From Bacteroidales bacterium (GTDB lineage: Bacteria > Bacteroidota > Bacteroidia > Bacteroidales > UBA932): a DNA stretch of 46,852 nt. The position numbers were made by a program, and so were the translations under genes. This document shows positions 1 to 8,592 of this stretch, piece after piece (the stretch's first letter is position 1; each line of letters opens with the position of its first letter). The notes beneath the pieces are model-generated. The model saw only the letters and a program-made list of their open reading frames with translations, was not told the DNA's origin and made no database searches. Location of the stretch: positions 1 to 46,852 of the forward strand of contig JAFZME010000068.1 of the NCBI GenBank assembly GCA_017553405.1, given 5' to 3'.

Positions 1-837
1 GATTATCCTAAGCTTGTGTTCTTCTTCGACGAAGCCCATATGCTCTTCGACGGCACATCCAAGGCAATGGTCGACAAGATCGAGCAGGTCATCCGCCTCA
101 TCCGTTCCAAGGGCGTCGGCATCTACTTCGTCACCCAGAGCCCGACCGACATCCCCGACACCATCCTCGGCCAGCTCGGCAACCGCATCCAGCACGCTCT
201 CCGCGCCTATACTCCGAAGGACCAGAAGGCAGTCCGCACCGCGGCAGAGACCTTCCGTCCCAACCCTGCATTCAACACTTCCGACGCCATTATGAACCTC
301 GAGACCGGCGAGGCGCTCGTGTCCTTCCTCGACGAGAAGGGCGCTCCCGCGATGGTCGAGAGGGCGAAGATCCTCTTCCCTCTCAGCCAGATCGGAGCCA
401 TCTCCGAGAGCCAGAGGGCTGAGATTATAAGGCGTTCACGCCTCTACGGCCGCTATGACACACCCATCGACCGCGAAAGCGCGTTCGAGATTCTCCTTGC
501 CGAAAGCGAGAAGACCGCCGCTGCCGCTGCCGCCGCCAGGGAGGCCAAGGAAGCCGAGAAGGCAGAGAAAGAGGCCGCAAAGCAGCAGGCCGCTGAGGAG
601 AAGGCTCAGGCAAAGGCCGCAAAGGAAGAAGAGAAGAAGAAAAAGAACAGCCTCGGCTCGAAACTCTTCAAGGGCGTACTTACCGCACTCACCGGTGTGG
701 CCGCGACCACTGCCGGCGCCGCAATCGTCGGCGACAAGATCGACGGCAAGAAGACCGCCAAGCGCGCCGCCCGCAACGTCACTTCTTCCACCACCCGTAC
801 CCTCACCCGCAGCCTCCTCGGCAACCTGATTAAGTAG
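1..837 (+). CDS. HerA-like ATPase, DUF853/YjgR family (3' part)
   Basis: The gene enters from the left edge, so its start and Walker A motif are outside the window; about 278 C-terminal residues are visible. The opening residues [11 protein letters not shown] are a Walker B strand with the catalytic DE pair. They are followed by the helicase-like segment [23 protein letters not shown], split here as GIYFVTQSP and [14 protein letters not shown], and by a sensor-type region, all typical of the DUF853 (YjgR) branch of HerA/FtsK-type P-loop ATPases. After about residue 170 of the visible part comes an Ala/Lys/Glu-rich charged helix, then a Gly/Ala-rich tail. The family is cytoplasmic and its substrate is not firmly established. 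The end overlaps the 3' end of convergent rsmD by 8 bases. Family membership is confident, the biological role is not. Confidence 0.88.
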   Translation, partial: DYPKLVFFFDEAHMLFDGTSKAMVDKIEQVIRLIRSKGVGIYFVTQSPTDIPDTILGQLGNRIQHALRAYTPKDQKAVRTAAETFRPNPAFNTSDAIMNLETGEALVSFLDEKGAPAMVERAKILFPLSQIGAISESQRAEIIRRSRLYGRYDTPIDRESAFEILLAESEKTAAAAAAAREAKEAEKAEKEAAKQQAAEEKAQAKAAKEEEKKKKNSLGSKLFKGVLTALTGVAATTAGAAIVGDKIDGKKTAKRAARNVTSSTTRTLTRSLLGNLIK

Positions 838-1366
838 CGGTAAAGAACGAGAAATGGACCTTGCCGTACACTTTGGTCTTGACAAAGGCCGGGTGTGCGG
901 CAAAGTCGTATTCTCCCGGGTGCTCGAGGATGAAATAGCACTCCGGGTGGAGAATGCCGGCTTCGAGTACTTTGTCCGGCAGGGTGTCGAGCCCTTCTAG
1001 GGCGTAGGGCGGGTCCGCAAATACGATGTCGAACTTCTCGCGGCAAAGCGGCAGGAAGTCGAAGACGTTGGCGCGGACCATCGTGACGTTGGTCAGGCCC
1101 AGGCGGGCCGCTTCGGTCTTGATGAACGAAGCGTTCTCCCTCGCCATCTCCACGCAGTAGACTCTGCCGGCGCCGCGTGAGGCGAACTCGAAGGCTATCG
1201 CGCCCGTGCCGCCGAAAAGGTCGAGGACCTTGAGGTCGGCGAATTCATATTCGTTGTCGAGAACGTTGAAAAGGCCCTCCTTCGCAAAGTCGGTCGTCGG
1301 CCGCGCCGCATACCCGCGCGGCGGCCTGATTTCCTTGCCTTTATGCGTGCCCCCGATGATCCTCAT
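830..1366 (-). CDS. rsmD: 16S rRNA (guanine(966)-N(2))-methyltransferase RsmD
   Basis: The 178-residue protein has the usual length of RsmD, which methylates N2 of G966 in 16S rRNA within the small subunit using S-adenosylmethionine. It begins [13 protein letters not shown], the typical RsmD opening, followed by [13 protein letters not shown] (about residues 22-34). The SAM-binding motif [13 protein letters not shown] starts at D49, and the catalytic N-methyltransferase motif FADPPY lies near residue 117. The gene is convergent with, and overlaps by 8 bases, the 3' end of the HerA-like gene. Upstream, 89 bases separate it from the stop of cstA. No clear TAnnTTTG element was found in that gap, so it may be read through from cstA despite the hairpin there. 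Confidence 0.96.
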   Translation of the reverse strand: MRIIGGTHKGKEIRPPRGYAARPTTDFAKEGLFNVLDNEYEFADLKVLDLFGGTGAIAFEFASRGAGRVYCVEMARENASFIKTEAARLGLTNVTMVRANVFDFLPLCREKFDIVFADPPYALEGLDTLPDKVLEAGILHPECYFILEHPGEYDFAAHPAFVKTKVYGKVHFSFFTAT

Positions 1367-1405
1367 TTTCTTGTGGAGCGTATATTGTTATAAATCAATA
1401 TTTTG

Positions 1406-1442
1406 CGAAAAACCGCTTGTCCTAAAACGGATAAGTGGTTTT
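1406..1442 (-). terminator. Probable intrinsic terminator after cstA
   Basis: Read on the minus strand, an imperfect hairpin pairs AAACCACTTATCC with GGACAAGCGGTTT around a short TTTTA loop, with two G-U or mismatched positions. The descending arm ends in a run of five T before CGC. It lies 14 bases beyond the cstA stop codon. The imperfect stem and short T-run make it a moderate candidate. Confidence 0.5.
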
Positions 1443-1455
1443 GTGTAACCATCTA

Positions 1456-2943
1456 TTAATCAGTAATTTGTGCTCCACGCGCCTTCTGTTTCCGGGACGC
1501 CGCAGCCCTTAGGATGTAGAACGTGGCGAAAGAGACGGCGAAGGTGGCGGCGCCGATGGGGAGGTTCCACGCCGTGGGGAGGTTGAAGCCGATCTTGGCC
1601 GTGAGGATGTAGGCCACGCAGACGGCGGTCATAAAGCACGCGGGGAGGAAGGCTATGAGGTAGCCTGCTCCCTTCTTCTCGCGGGAGAGCCAGGCGGTCG
1701 CGGTCCACAGGGCGAAGACGGCGAGCGTCTGGTTGGCCCAGCCGAAGTAGCGCCAGATGATGTTGAAGCCGTCCTCCTTCGCTACGTTGAACCAGAGCAG
1801 CAGAGAGGCGGCGAGGAACATCGGGATGGCGATGATAAGGCGCTTTGCGATTTTCTTCTGCCCGACCTTCAGGAAGTCGGCGATAATGAGGCGTGAGGAA
1901 CGGAAGGCGGTGTCGCCGCTGGTGATGGGGGCGGCCACCACGCCGAGGATGGCGAGGATGCCGCCGGCGATGCCCAGCCAGCTCTCTGAGACCTTCGTCA
2001 CGACAGTGGGCGCCGCGGCGGAAAGGTCGGAGCCGCATTCAACGGCCCCGCCGTCGAAGAAGAAGTACGACGACACGGCCGCCCAGACGAGGGCTACGAG
2101 GCCTTCGGTGATCATCGCTCCGTAGAATATCGGCCTGCCGTGCTTCTCGGAATTGATGCAGCGGGCCATAAGGGGGCTCTGGGTCGCGTGGAAGCCGCTG
2201 ATGGCGCCGCAGGCTATCGTGATGAACAGGCAGGGGAAGATGGGCTGGTCCTTTAGACCGACCTCAGGGCCTCTGTTGTAGAGCCCGTCCCAGAACTCCG
2301 GAATCGAGGGCCACTTGATGAACAGCCCGACCATCAGCGCCATTGCCATAAACAGGAGAGCGAAGGCGAAAAGGGGATATATCTTCCCGATGAGCTTGTC
2401 GATGGGGAGCAGCGTCGCGACTATATAATAAAGGAATATAGCGCCTACCCATATCATAATCGCACCGCGGGACCCGTCGCCGGCTATGTCGCCGAGGATG
2501 AGGGCGGGGGAGTAGACGAACACCGTCCCGACCAGCAGGAGCAGGACGACTGAGAACACAAGCACGGCCGCCCTGGTCCCCTTGCCGAGGTATTTGCCCA
2601 CTAACTCCGGAAGGCCCGCTCCGCCGTTGCGGACGGAGAGCATACCCACCAGGAAGTCGTGGACCGCCCCGGCGAAGATGCATCCCAGCACTATCCACAG
2701 GTAGGACGCAGGGCCGAACTTCGCGCCCATAATGGCGCCGAAGATGGGCCCTGTCCCCGCAATGTTGAGGAACTGGATCATAAACACCTTCCAGGAAGGC
2801 AGTTTAATGAAGTCAACTCCGTCAGCTTTGGAAGCAGCCGGAGTCGGTCTTGACGGGTCGGGGCCGAAAATCCTTTCGACGACGGCTCCGTAGAAGAAAT
2901 AGCCGGCGACGAGCGCCAGCAGTGAGATAATGAATGAAAACAA
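1456..2943 (-). CDS. cstA: CstA-family carbon starvation / peptide or pyruvate transporter
   Basis: A 495-residue polytopic inner-membrane protein of the CstA family, whose members import peptides or pyruvate, often during nutrient limitation. The N-terminus has a membrane helix ending in GYFFYG and then the conserved ERIFGPDP. The family signature FLNIAGTGPIFGAIMGAKFG follows near residues 58-77, then GAVHDFLVGMLSVRNGG, and later PLMARCINSEKHGR. The remainder alternates hydrophobic helices. The start that fits the family alignment is a TTG codon (MFSFIISLL); no in-frame ATG lies upstream before the preceding gene's stop. That stop is only 2 bases away, so the gene is probably translationally coupled to the lipoprotein gene upstream. 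The exact substrate cannot be read from sequence. Confidence 0.93.
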   Translation of the reverse strand: MFSFIISLLALVAGYFFYGAVVERIFGPDPSRPTPAASKADGVDFIKLPSWKVFMIQFLNIAGTGPIFGAIMGAKFGPASYLWIVLGCIFAGAVHDFLVGMLSVRNGGAGLPELVGKYLGKGTRAAVLVFSVVLLLLVGTVFVYSPALILGDIAGDGSRGAIMIWVGAIFLYYIVATLLPIDKLIGKIYPLFAFALLFMAMALMVGLFIKWPSIPEFWDGLYNRGPEVGLKDQPIFPCLFITIACGAISGFHATQSPLMARCINSEKHGRPIFYGAMITEGLVALVWAAVSSYFFFDGGAVECGSDLSAAAPTVVTKVSESWLGIAGGILAILGVVAAPITSGDTAFRSSRLIIADFLKVGQKKIAKRLIIAIPMFLAASLLLWFNVAKEDGFNIIWRYFGWANQTLAVFALWTATAWLSREKKGAGYLIAFLPACFMTAVCVAYILTAKIGFNLPTAWNLPIGAATFAVSFATFYILRAAASRKQKARGAQITD

Positions 2944-2945
2944 TT

Positions 2946-3662
2946 TTATTTATTCTTATTGTACTCCTTGACGGCTTTTTCCATCACCTCGTCGGTGAGG
3001 GTCTCGTTGAGGAGTTTTTCAGTGTCTTCCCAGCTCATCTGCATCCCCTTGTAGAAATCGAGGGAATAGCCGCACTTGACGTCGTCGCCGTCGACTTTCC
3101 TGGTGACTACGCCTACAGAGCAGGTGCGGAACTCGTCGTCCTTGATGAAATCCCAGTTGTACATACCGATGTAGAGCTCTATGCCGAAAAGGGACGTGGG
3201 CTTGCCGTTTTCAATCATCTTTTCGAGGTCGGCTTCCTTCATAGCTTCTTCCTTGGTCTTGGCGTTGCCGAAACCGACCACGTTCTTGCCGGCCTCGGAA
3301 ACGGCAGCCGTCACGGCATAGATCCTGCGGACATCGGCAACGTGATCTGCCGCGGTGTAGTCTCCGTCCTTCTTGCGGAAGTAGATCTTTACGCCGGAAG
3401 CGTCGGCATAATAGGTCGTGGACTCGTCGATCTCAAAGGTGGGGGCGATGTCCTTGAAGTCGATGCCGTTGCTCTTTTTGAGCCAGTAAATTGCCGCTTC
3501 CTTGGTCCTGCTGTCTTCAGGAGCCTTGTCCATAAGATCCTTTGCCACCTCGACGGCGTCGAGTTTACCGTCTTCACCTTTGGCTTTCTTGCCTTTGCCG
3601 AAGCAGGAGACGAGAATGAGGGATGCTGCGAGCAGCGCTGCTGCGATGATAACCTTTTTCAT
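2946..3662 (-). CDS. Predicted lipoprotein upstream of cstA
   Basis: The 238-residue protein begins with a lysine-containing signal and a hydrophobic stretch that ends in the lipobox LILVSC, so Cys20 is the probable lipidated residue. A Gly/Lys-rich linker (GKGKKAKGEDGK) follows, then a soluble domain of about 200 residues that I do not recognise. It contains aromatic-rich segments (GIELYIGMYNWDF) and a helical, Glu/Lys-rich C-terminus. No enzymatic motif is visible. It is the first gene of a likely two-gene unit with cstA, with 2 bases between them, so a role linked to nutrient uptake is possible but unproven. A good promoter lies directly upstream on the minus strand. Confidence 0.8.
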   Translation of the reverse strand: MKKVIIAAALLAASLILVSCFGKGKKAKGEDGKLDAVEVAKDLMDKAPEDSRTKEAAIYWLKKSNGIDFKDIAPTFEIDESTTYYADASGVKIYFRKKDGDYTAADHVADVRRIYAVTAAVSEAGKNVVGFGNAKTKEEAMKEADLEKMIENGKPTSLFGIELYIGMYNWDFIKDDEFRTCSVGVVTRKVDGDDVKCGYSLDFYKGMQMSWEDTEKLLNETLTDEVMEKAVKEYNKNK

Positions 3663-3685
3663 AGTCTTGATAGAGATTGATTACG

Positions 3686-3717
3686 CAAAAATATAAAAAC
3701 AAATTCTGCAATACAAT
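3686..3717 (-). promoter_or_regulatory. Bacteroidetes-type promoter for lipoprotein-cstA
   Basis: On the minus strand, ATTG (complement of 3714-3717) and TATTTTTG (complement of 3686-3693) are separated by 20 bases. This matches the TTTG / TAnnTTTG arrangement of primary sigma-factor promoters in Bacteroidetes. The predicted transcript start is near 3680, about 18 bases before the lipoprotein ATG. Confidence 0.5.
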
Positions 3718-3759
3718 ATCTTTTTCTTATCTTTCGGGACACAAAAACCGATTACTGTT

Positions 3760-4710
3760 ATGAATAAACGATTTTTCCACATTCTCCTTATCTCCGTATC
3801 CACCGCTGTGCTCCTTATGGCTGGCACTTCCTGCAAAAAAATAGACAAAGTCTGGAGCCTCCAGACCGGCAAGGCGTCGGATTTCAGCAAGACTTCGGTT
3901 GTGCTTGAAGGCACATTCAACGCCGCCGGCGCTTATTTTTCCGCCAGGCACGGCATCGTCTTGGCCGGCCAGTTGGTCGGAGGGGAGCCCGGCGGTATGA
4001 ACTGGTTCTATGCCGATAAAAAGGGTTCCTTTCAAATCACTGTCGAAGGCCTTATGCCGGGAGTGGACTATGAATGGTATGCTTTTGCCGAGATAGACCA
4101 CGCGGTTGAAGTCGGGGAGTCCAAGTATTTCCGCGCCCCGACTGATAAGGGTTTATCTCTGATTGAAAATGCAGTGGACCTCGGCACCAGCGTGTTGTGG
4201 GCTCCGTATAACCTTGGCGCTTCCACCCCTGATGGCTATGGCTCGTACTTCGCCTGGGGAGAAGTTGCTGAGAAGGACGATTACACCGAGGCCAATTACA
4301 CCGCATCTTCAGTTTCCGTGCTCGATGCCAGGACAGACGCGGCAGCCCACATTTTGGGTGGCCCCTGGCGTATGCCGACATATGAAGAGTTTGACGAATT
4401 GCGTACGAAGTGTACTGTCCGCTCCTGGCAACAGTACAACGGTGTCTATGGACTCAAGATCTTCGGCGTCGGTGAAGGTGAGGGCAACTGGATTTTCCTG
4501 CCCGCCGCCGGGAAGATATATCCTGAGCCCAATGGCCTTATGGGAGATGGGAGCGAATGTGAATACAGTTCTTCATCCTTGAAAGAAGGGGAAACTACGA
4601 TTCCTGTCTGGGGATTGTTGTATCGCGATCTCCCTAGTCAGAAAATACTGACTCTCGGCCTCTTCCAAAGGATCTGGGGCTTGCCCATACGTCCTGTGAT
4701 GGATAAATAA
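3760..4710 (+). CDS. Lipoprotein with FN3-like and Fib_succ_major-like domains
   Basis: The 316-residue protein has a signal peptide and the lipobox LMAGTSC (Cys25), so it is a predicted lipoprotein. Residues of about 35-125 resemble a fibronectin-like beta domain of the kind common in Bacteroidetes surface lipoproteins (ending GVDYEWYAFAEI...FRAPT). The C-terminal part has the pattern AVDLGTSVLWAPYNLGA, YFAWGEV, WRMPTYEEFDEL and WIFLPAAG, which fits the Fibrobacter major paralogous domain / DUF1566-like C-type lectin fold. Such proteins are usually exported and surface exposed; the ligand is unknown. The stop is 2 bases before the MscS gene, so the two are probably co-transcribed. Confidence 0.8.
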   Translation: MNKRFFHILLISVSTAVLLMAGTSCKKIDKVWSLQTGKASDFSKTSVVLEGTFNAAGAYFSARHGIVLAGQLVGGEPGGMNWFYADKKGSFQITVEGLMPGVDYEWYAFAEIDHAVEVGESKYFRAPTDKGLSLIENAVDLGTSVLWAPYNLGASTPDGYGSYFAWGEVAEKDDYTEANYTASSVSVLDARTDAAAHILGGPWRMPTYEEFDELRTKCTVRSWQQYNGVYGLKIFGVGEGEGNWIFLPAAGKIYPEPNGLMGDGSECEYSSSSLKEGETTIPVWGLLYRDLPSQKILTLGLFQRIWGLPIRPVMDK

Positions 4711-4712
4711 TT

Positions 4713-7343
4713 ATGAAAAAGAAATACATACTTCTGGCATTGGTGCTGCTGCTTGTAGCGGCACCGGTCTATGCCGTTTTCAACGAAAAGGATTTTTCGC
4801 AGACTCTGTCGGTGCTCCGCTATGAACTGAGACAGGACTACGACAGGATGAGCACCGCCCGCGAACGGATGAGAGGGAAAAACAATTCCCGCCGCGGCGC
4901 TATGGTGGACCTGATGAAAAAGTGCAATGAGCTCAGCCTGATGCTCTATTCACAGAACCAGGACTACACCTTCGACGTGACTTATGCCCTCAAGGAAGTC
5001 ACCAGGCAGTACAAGGATTTCAACGCCAACAAGATGCCCTTCGACGAGATGGTCGCAAGGCTCAATCTCGAAATCGACCGTTACGAGCGCCTTGTCGAGT
5101 CCCTGGAAAAGCTGCCGACCGGAAGGGACTCGCTGGCGGGTATGCCCAGGTTCCAGATGGATTCCGCAAGGACTGCGCTATACGACAGCCTGGGCATAAG
5201 CAAGAGGGAGGCGCGCAGGCCGGAAGGTATGCCGCCTATGCCTCCGGGAGCCGACACTCTCCGCCGCGAACGCCCGTTCGTGCTTGACGAGCAGGGCATA
5301 GAAGACAGGGATTCCTGCCTCTTCTACGCCAGGGCCCTGCTGCAGATGTACACCAATATCCGCAACAAGGTCGTCATCGACAGCGACCATTACGAGGATG
5401 CCAGCACCCGCCTGGAGGAGATCTACAACTATGCCCAGGAACGCTACAAGCTGATTCAGAAAAACATTTTTGTCAAGGGACAGGACAACTATTTCAAGGT
5501 CCTGAAGAATTTCAAGAGTTATTCCACCCTTGCATTCTCCGAGGTCAAGGCCAAATATGGCTCCGCTTCCAACGCCAAGGACAAGCGTACGCTTCTTAAG
5601 AGCGAATGGCGCGGCCCCGTGGTGGTCGGCTACTCGACCTTCGTGCTTTTCTTCATCATTGTCGCGACGCTCTTCTCCGTTCTGGTGATATTCCTCCTCA
5701 AGAGATGGGTGCCCCTGTTCCGGGATCCCGAGTTCAAAAAGCGCCTTCCTTGCATAGCTCTTCTGAGCGGCGTGGTCCTGTTCGGGGTAGCGATAGAGAT
5801 AGGTTCCAATATCCTGGACAACAATTTCTTCGTGGAGGCGTCAATCCTGATAATGGTCTTCGCCTGGCTCGTGGCCGCTATACTTCTGTCTATTCTCATC
5901 CGCCTGAAGCCGGCCGAGATGAATCTGACGATGTATGCCTACACTCCGGTCATCATCCTTGGCCTTCTGGTGATATCGCTCAGGATAATATTCATTCCCA
6001 ACCGCTTCGTCAACCTCGTGCTGCCTCCGGTGCTGGTGGTGTTCTTTATCTGGCAGCTGTTCGCCTGCCGCAGGCTCAGGGGGAAGATCCACCGAAGCGA
6101 TATGATATTCTCCTGGATAACCCTGTTCATCATAGGAGTGACAGCGGCGGTTTCGATGGCCGGCTATGTCCTTCTCGGGCTGCAGGCCTTCATCTGGTGG
6201 CTGTTCCAGCTTGCGTCGATAGTGAGCGTGATGGCCCTGTTCGATCTTCTTAAGACCTACAATAAAAAGGTCCTTGAGCCCAGGAAGAAGAGTTTCGACG
6301 ACAGCATCCTTTCCGCTTCGCTGAACCCGACCAGGGGAGATTACATCCGCCACACCTGGTTCTACGATTTCCTTGAGATGGCTCTGCTTCCCATATTCGC
6401 CATCCTGAGTGTGCCGTTCTCGCTCCATCTCGCTTCCGGTGTGTTCGACCTGACCGCGGTGTTCACGACCGCTCTCTACCATCCTATCTTCGACTTTGTC
6501 GACAAGGACGGCAACGCCATCCTCCATCTGTCACTCTACAAGATAGTGCTGGTCAGCTCGATGTTCTTCGTTTTCCGCTACATCGACTACCTCATCCGTT
6601 CTGCCTACAGGGTTGAAAGACTGGAAAAGGTGCTCCGTGAAAGCGGGCAGGACTACGTCCACGCCAACCAGGTCAACCTCACTCTCGCCAACAACGTCAT
6701 CAGCATCCTCGTCTGGGGCATCTATATCATAGCGTCGATAGTCATCCTTAAGATTCCTATGGGAGCGATCTCGATCGTCGCCGCCGGCCTCGCGACCGGT
6801 ATCGGTCTCGCTATGAAGGACATCCTCAACAACTTCATATATGGTATCCAGCTGATGTCCGGCCGCCTCAGGGTAGGGGACTACATCGAGTGCGACGGCG
6901 TGCGCGGCAAGGTGGAAAGCATCACCTACCAGAGCACCCAGATCGAGACGGTCGAAGGCGCTGTGATGGCCTTCACCAACTCCACGCTCTTCAACCAGAA
7001 CTTCAAGAACCTCACCCGCAACAACTCCTACGAACTCGTCAAGATAGTCGTCGGAGTCAGTTACGGCACCGACGTCGAGAAGGCCCGCAAGGTCATCACG
7101 GAAGCGCTTTCCGCGCTTCACCGCCAGGACCGTTTCGGCCGCGAGCTCATCGATCCCAAACGCGCGCTCACGGTGAGCGTCAGCGACCTTGCCGAGAGTT
7201 CTGTCGACCTTGCGGTCAAGCAGTATGTCCTCGTAGAGGAAAGGTTCGCCTATATCGCCGAGGCAAAGGAGATTATCTACGACGCCCTCAACAGGAACGG
7301 CATCGAAATCCCGTTCCCTCAGAGGGATGTCCATATGAAATAA
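4713..7343 (+). CDS. Large MscS-family mechanosensitive channel
   Basis: An 876-residue inner-membrane channel that should open under membrane tension and release small solutes on hypo-osmotic shock. An N-terminal signal peptide (LLLVAAPVYA) precedes a periplasmic helical region of about 270 residues rich in Arg/Glu, with a Pro-rich insert near residues 165-190. Hydrophobic helices run from about residue 305. The MscS core is clear: the Gly/Ala-rich pore helix AAGLATGIGLAMKD is near residues 690-703, followed by the beta domain (LRVGDYIECDGVRGKVESI) and the C-terminal alpha/beta domain with VGVSYGTDVEKA. The long N-terminal extension puts it with the MscK/MscM-sized members. It follows the lipoprotein gene by 2 bases and converges on the next gene with a 3-base gap. 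Confidence 0.93.
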   Translation: MKKKYILLALVLLLVAAPVYAVFNEKDFSQTLSVLRYELRQDYDRMSTARERMRGKNNSRRGAMVDLMKKCNELSLMLYSQNQDYTFDVTYALKEVTRQYKDFNANKMPFDEMVARLNLEIDRYERLVESLEKLPTGRDSLAGMPRFQMDSARTALYDSLGISKREARRPEGMPPMPPGADTLRRERPFVLDEQGIEDRDSCLFYARALLQMYTNIRNKVVIDSDHYEDASTRLEEIYNYAQERYKLIQKNIFVKGQDNYFKVLKNFKSYSTLAFSEVKAKYGSASNAKDKRTLLKSEWRGPVVVGYSTFVLFFIIVATLFSVLVIFLLKRWVPLFRDPEFKKRLPCIALLSGVVLFGVAIEIGSNILDNNFFVEASILIMVFAWLVAAILLSILIRLKPAEMNLTMYAYTPVIILGLLVISLRIIFIPNRFVNLVLPPVLVVFFIWQLFACRRLRGKIHRSDMIFSWITLFIIGVTAAVSMAGYVLLGLQAFIWWLFQLASIVSVMALFDLLKTYNKKVLEPRKKSFDDSILSASLNPTRGDYIRHTWFYDFLEMALLPIFAILSVPFSLHLASGVFDLTAVFTTALYHPIFDFVDKDGNAILHLSLYKIVLVSSMFFVFRYIDYLIRSAYRVERLEKVLRESGQDYVHANQVNLTLANNVISILVWGIYIIASIVILKIPMGAISIVAAGLATGIGLAMKDILNNFIYGIQLMSGRLRVGDYIECDGVRGKVESITYQSTQIETVEGAVMAFTNSTLFNQNFKNLTRNNSYELVKIVVGVSYGTDVEKARKVITEALSALHRQDRFGRELIDPKRALTVSVSDLAESSVDLAVKQYVLVEERFAYIAEAKEIIYDALNRNGIEIPFPQRDVHMK

Positions 7344-7346
7344 GGA

Positions 7347-8591
7347 CTATTGCTTCGACCGCCTCAGGCGGTTGATGGCGTGCTCAAGACTTTCGGAAGG
7401 CTCGATGATGTTGTAGTCCTTCCAGAAGTCAGGGTCCTTGAACTCCTGCAGGTGGTCGGAAAGCGACTCGGAAGCGGGGAAGGCTTCGCTCTTGCTGAAA
7501 GGAGTGTCTTCGATGCGCCTGTGGGTTACGACCATTTCATTTACGGCGATGAAGGACGTGGCAACCCCTCTCTTGCGCCAGTCGCAGTTGAAATCGAACG
7601 ATGTCCTCAGATATCTGAGTCTCATCAGCCCGTCTGCGGGATCCGGGACATAACTGACGGTCAGCAGCATACTCTTCGGGAAGAACCGCAGACCAAGCGG
7701 CTTGTGGACAAGCATCATCTGAATGGCTTTGGTGCGGTCCGACATATCGAGCGAGAGCTCCATCCGGCTGAAGGCCAGCGTCTCCTGGTCGATATAGAGG
7801 CGGCCGTAGTAGAGGGCGTAAGGGCACTCTTCCGTGTTGGGGGCCATATCGATAACCAGATGCCATTTCCCGCCGATCATCTCGGGAGTGGCCATTTTGA
7901 AATCGTAGAGTTTCAAATCATCCTTGCTGAGAAATACCGCCTCATTCTTGACAGGATCCAGCTTGACGGCCTGTGAAGGGCCTCCGAGCACTTTGACTGA
8001 GAGCGTGTCCCTGGGATTGGGGCTCACTAGAGAGCGGCCTACCCTGACCGAAACGGCATCCTTGGTGATGGAGCGCTTGGCGTAGTTCTCTTTCTTGAGG
8101 ATGGTGACGGCTTCGGAGATGTTGATGTATTTCTGCTTTTTACGGACGGTTTCGCGGTAGAAGCAGTCGAAAGTCTCCGTCTCTGCAGGGTAGTTCTCAT
8201 CGATTTTATCCATCGCTTTTTGTACGATTTCCCTGGCGTCGCCGTCGACAATGAGGGACTCCTTCAGGAGGTTGGAGACCGAGACCAGCCTTACCGTAAA
8301 CGGAGCGCTGCCGGATATGGAAACCTCCTTGGGGACATAGCCCGGTAATGAGAACTCGACCTGCGAGATGGGGGAGTCCGAACGGATGGAGAAGGCTCCG
8401 TCGGCGTTGGTGACCGTGTAGAATCCTCTTTCCTTCGTGCCGACATCGACACCCTCCAGGGGGCGGCCGGTCTCGTCGTCGACGACCTTTCCTTCGGCGC
8501 TGAATTCAAGCTTTGAGTCCTGAGCCTGGGCGAATGAGGCCAGGCAGGAACACAGGATTGCGGATGCAATCAGACAAAGTGTTTTTCTCAT
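7347..8591 (-). CDS. Secreted protein with carboxypeptidase-like regulatory domain
   Basis: The 414-residue protein has a cleavable signal peptide (ending ASFAQAQ) and then a beta-sandwich of the CarbopepD_reg-like type (about residues 30-105: EGKVVDDETGRPLEGVDV, GFYTVTNADGAFSIR). The rest, about 300 residues, resembles other Bacteroidetes exported proteins of unknown function that follow such a domain. It contains FDCFYRETVRKKQKYINISEA and a beta-rich region (YALYYGRLYIDQETLAFSRMEL, here cited in parts). It is the last gene of a minus-strand operon, 1 base after the PBP1C stop and behind the alpha-2-macroglobulin gene. That placement suggests an envelope role, but no catalytic residues are recognisable. 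Confidence 0.82.
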   Translation of the reverse strand: MRKTLCLIASAILCSCLASFAQAQDSKLEFSAEGKVVDDETGRPLEGVDVGTKERGFYTVTNADGAFSIRSDSPISQVEFSLPGYVPKEVSISGSAPFTVRLVSVSNLLKESLIVDGDAREIVQKAMDKIDENYPAETETFDCFYRETVRKKQKYINISEAVTILKKENYAKRSITKDAVSVRVGRSLVSPNPRDTLSVKVLGGPSQAVKLDPVKNEAVFLSKDDLKLYDFKMATPEMIGGKWHLVIDMAPNTEECPYALYYGRLYIDQETLAFSRMELSLDMSDRTKAIQMMLVHKPLGLRFFPKSMLLTVSYVPDPADGLMRLRYLRTSFDFNCDWRKRGVATSFIAVNEMVVTHRRIEDTPFSKSEAFPASESLSDHLQEFKDPDFWKDYNIIEPSESLEHAINRLRRSKQ

Positions 8592-8592
8592 A

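Noticed and set aside
7357..7376. Hairpin ACCGCC-TCA-GGCGGT as a bidirectional terminator between convergent genes
   Set aside because: It lies inside the coding end of the minus-strand gene and has no T-run on either side.
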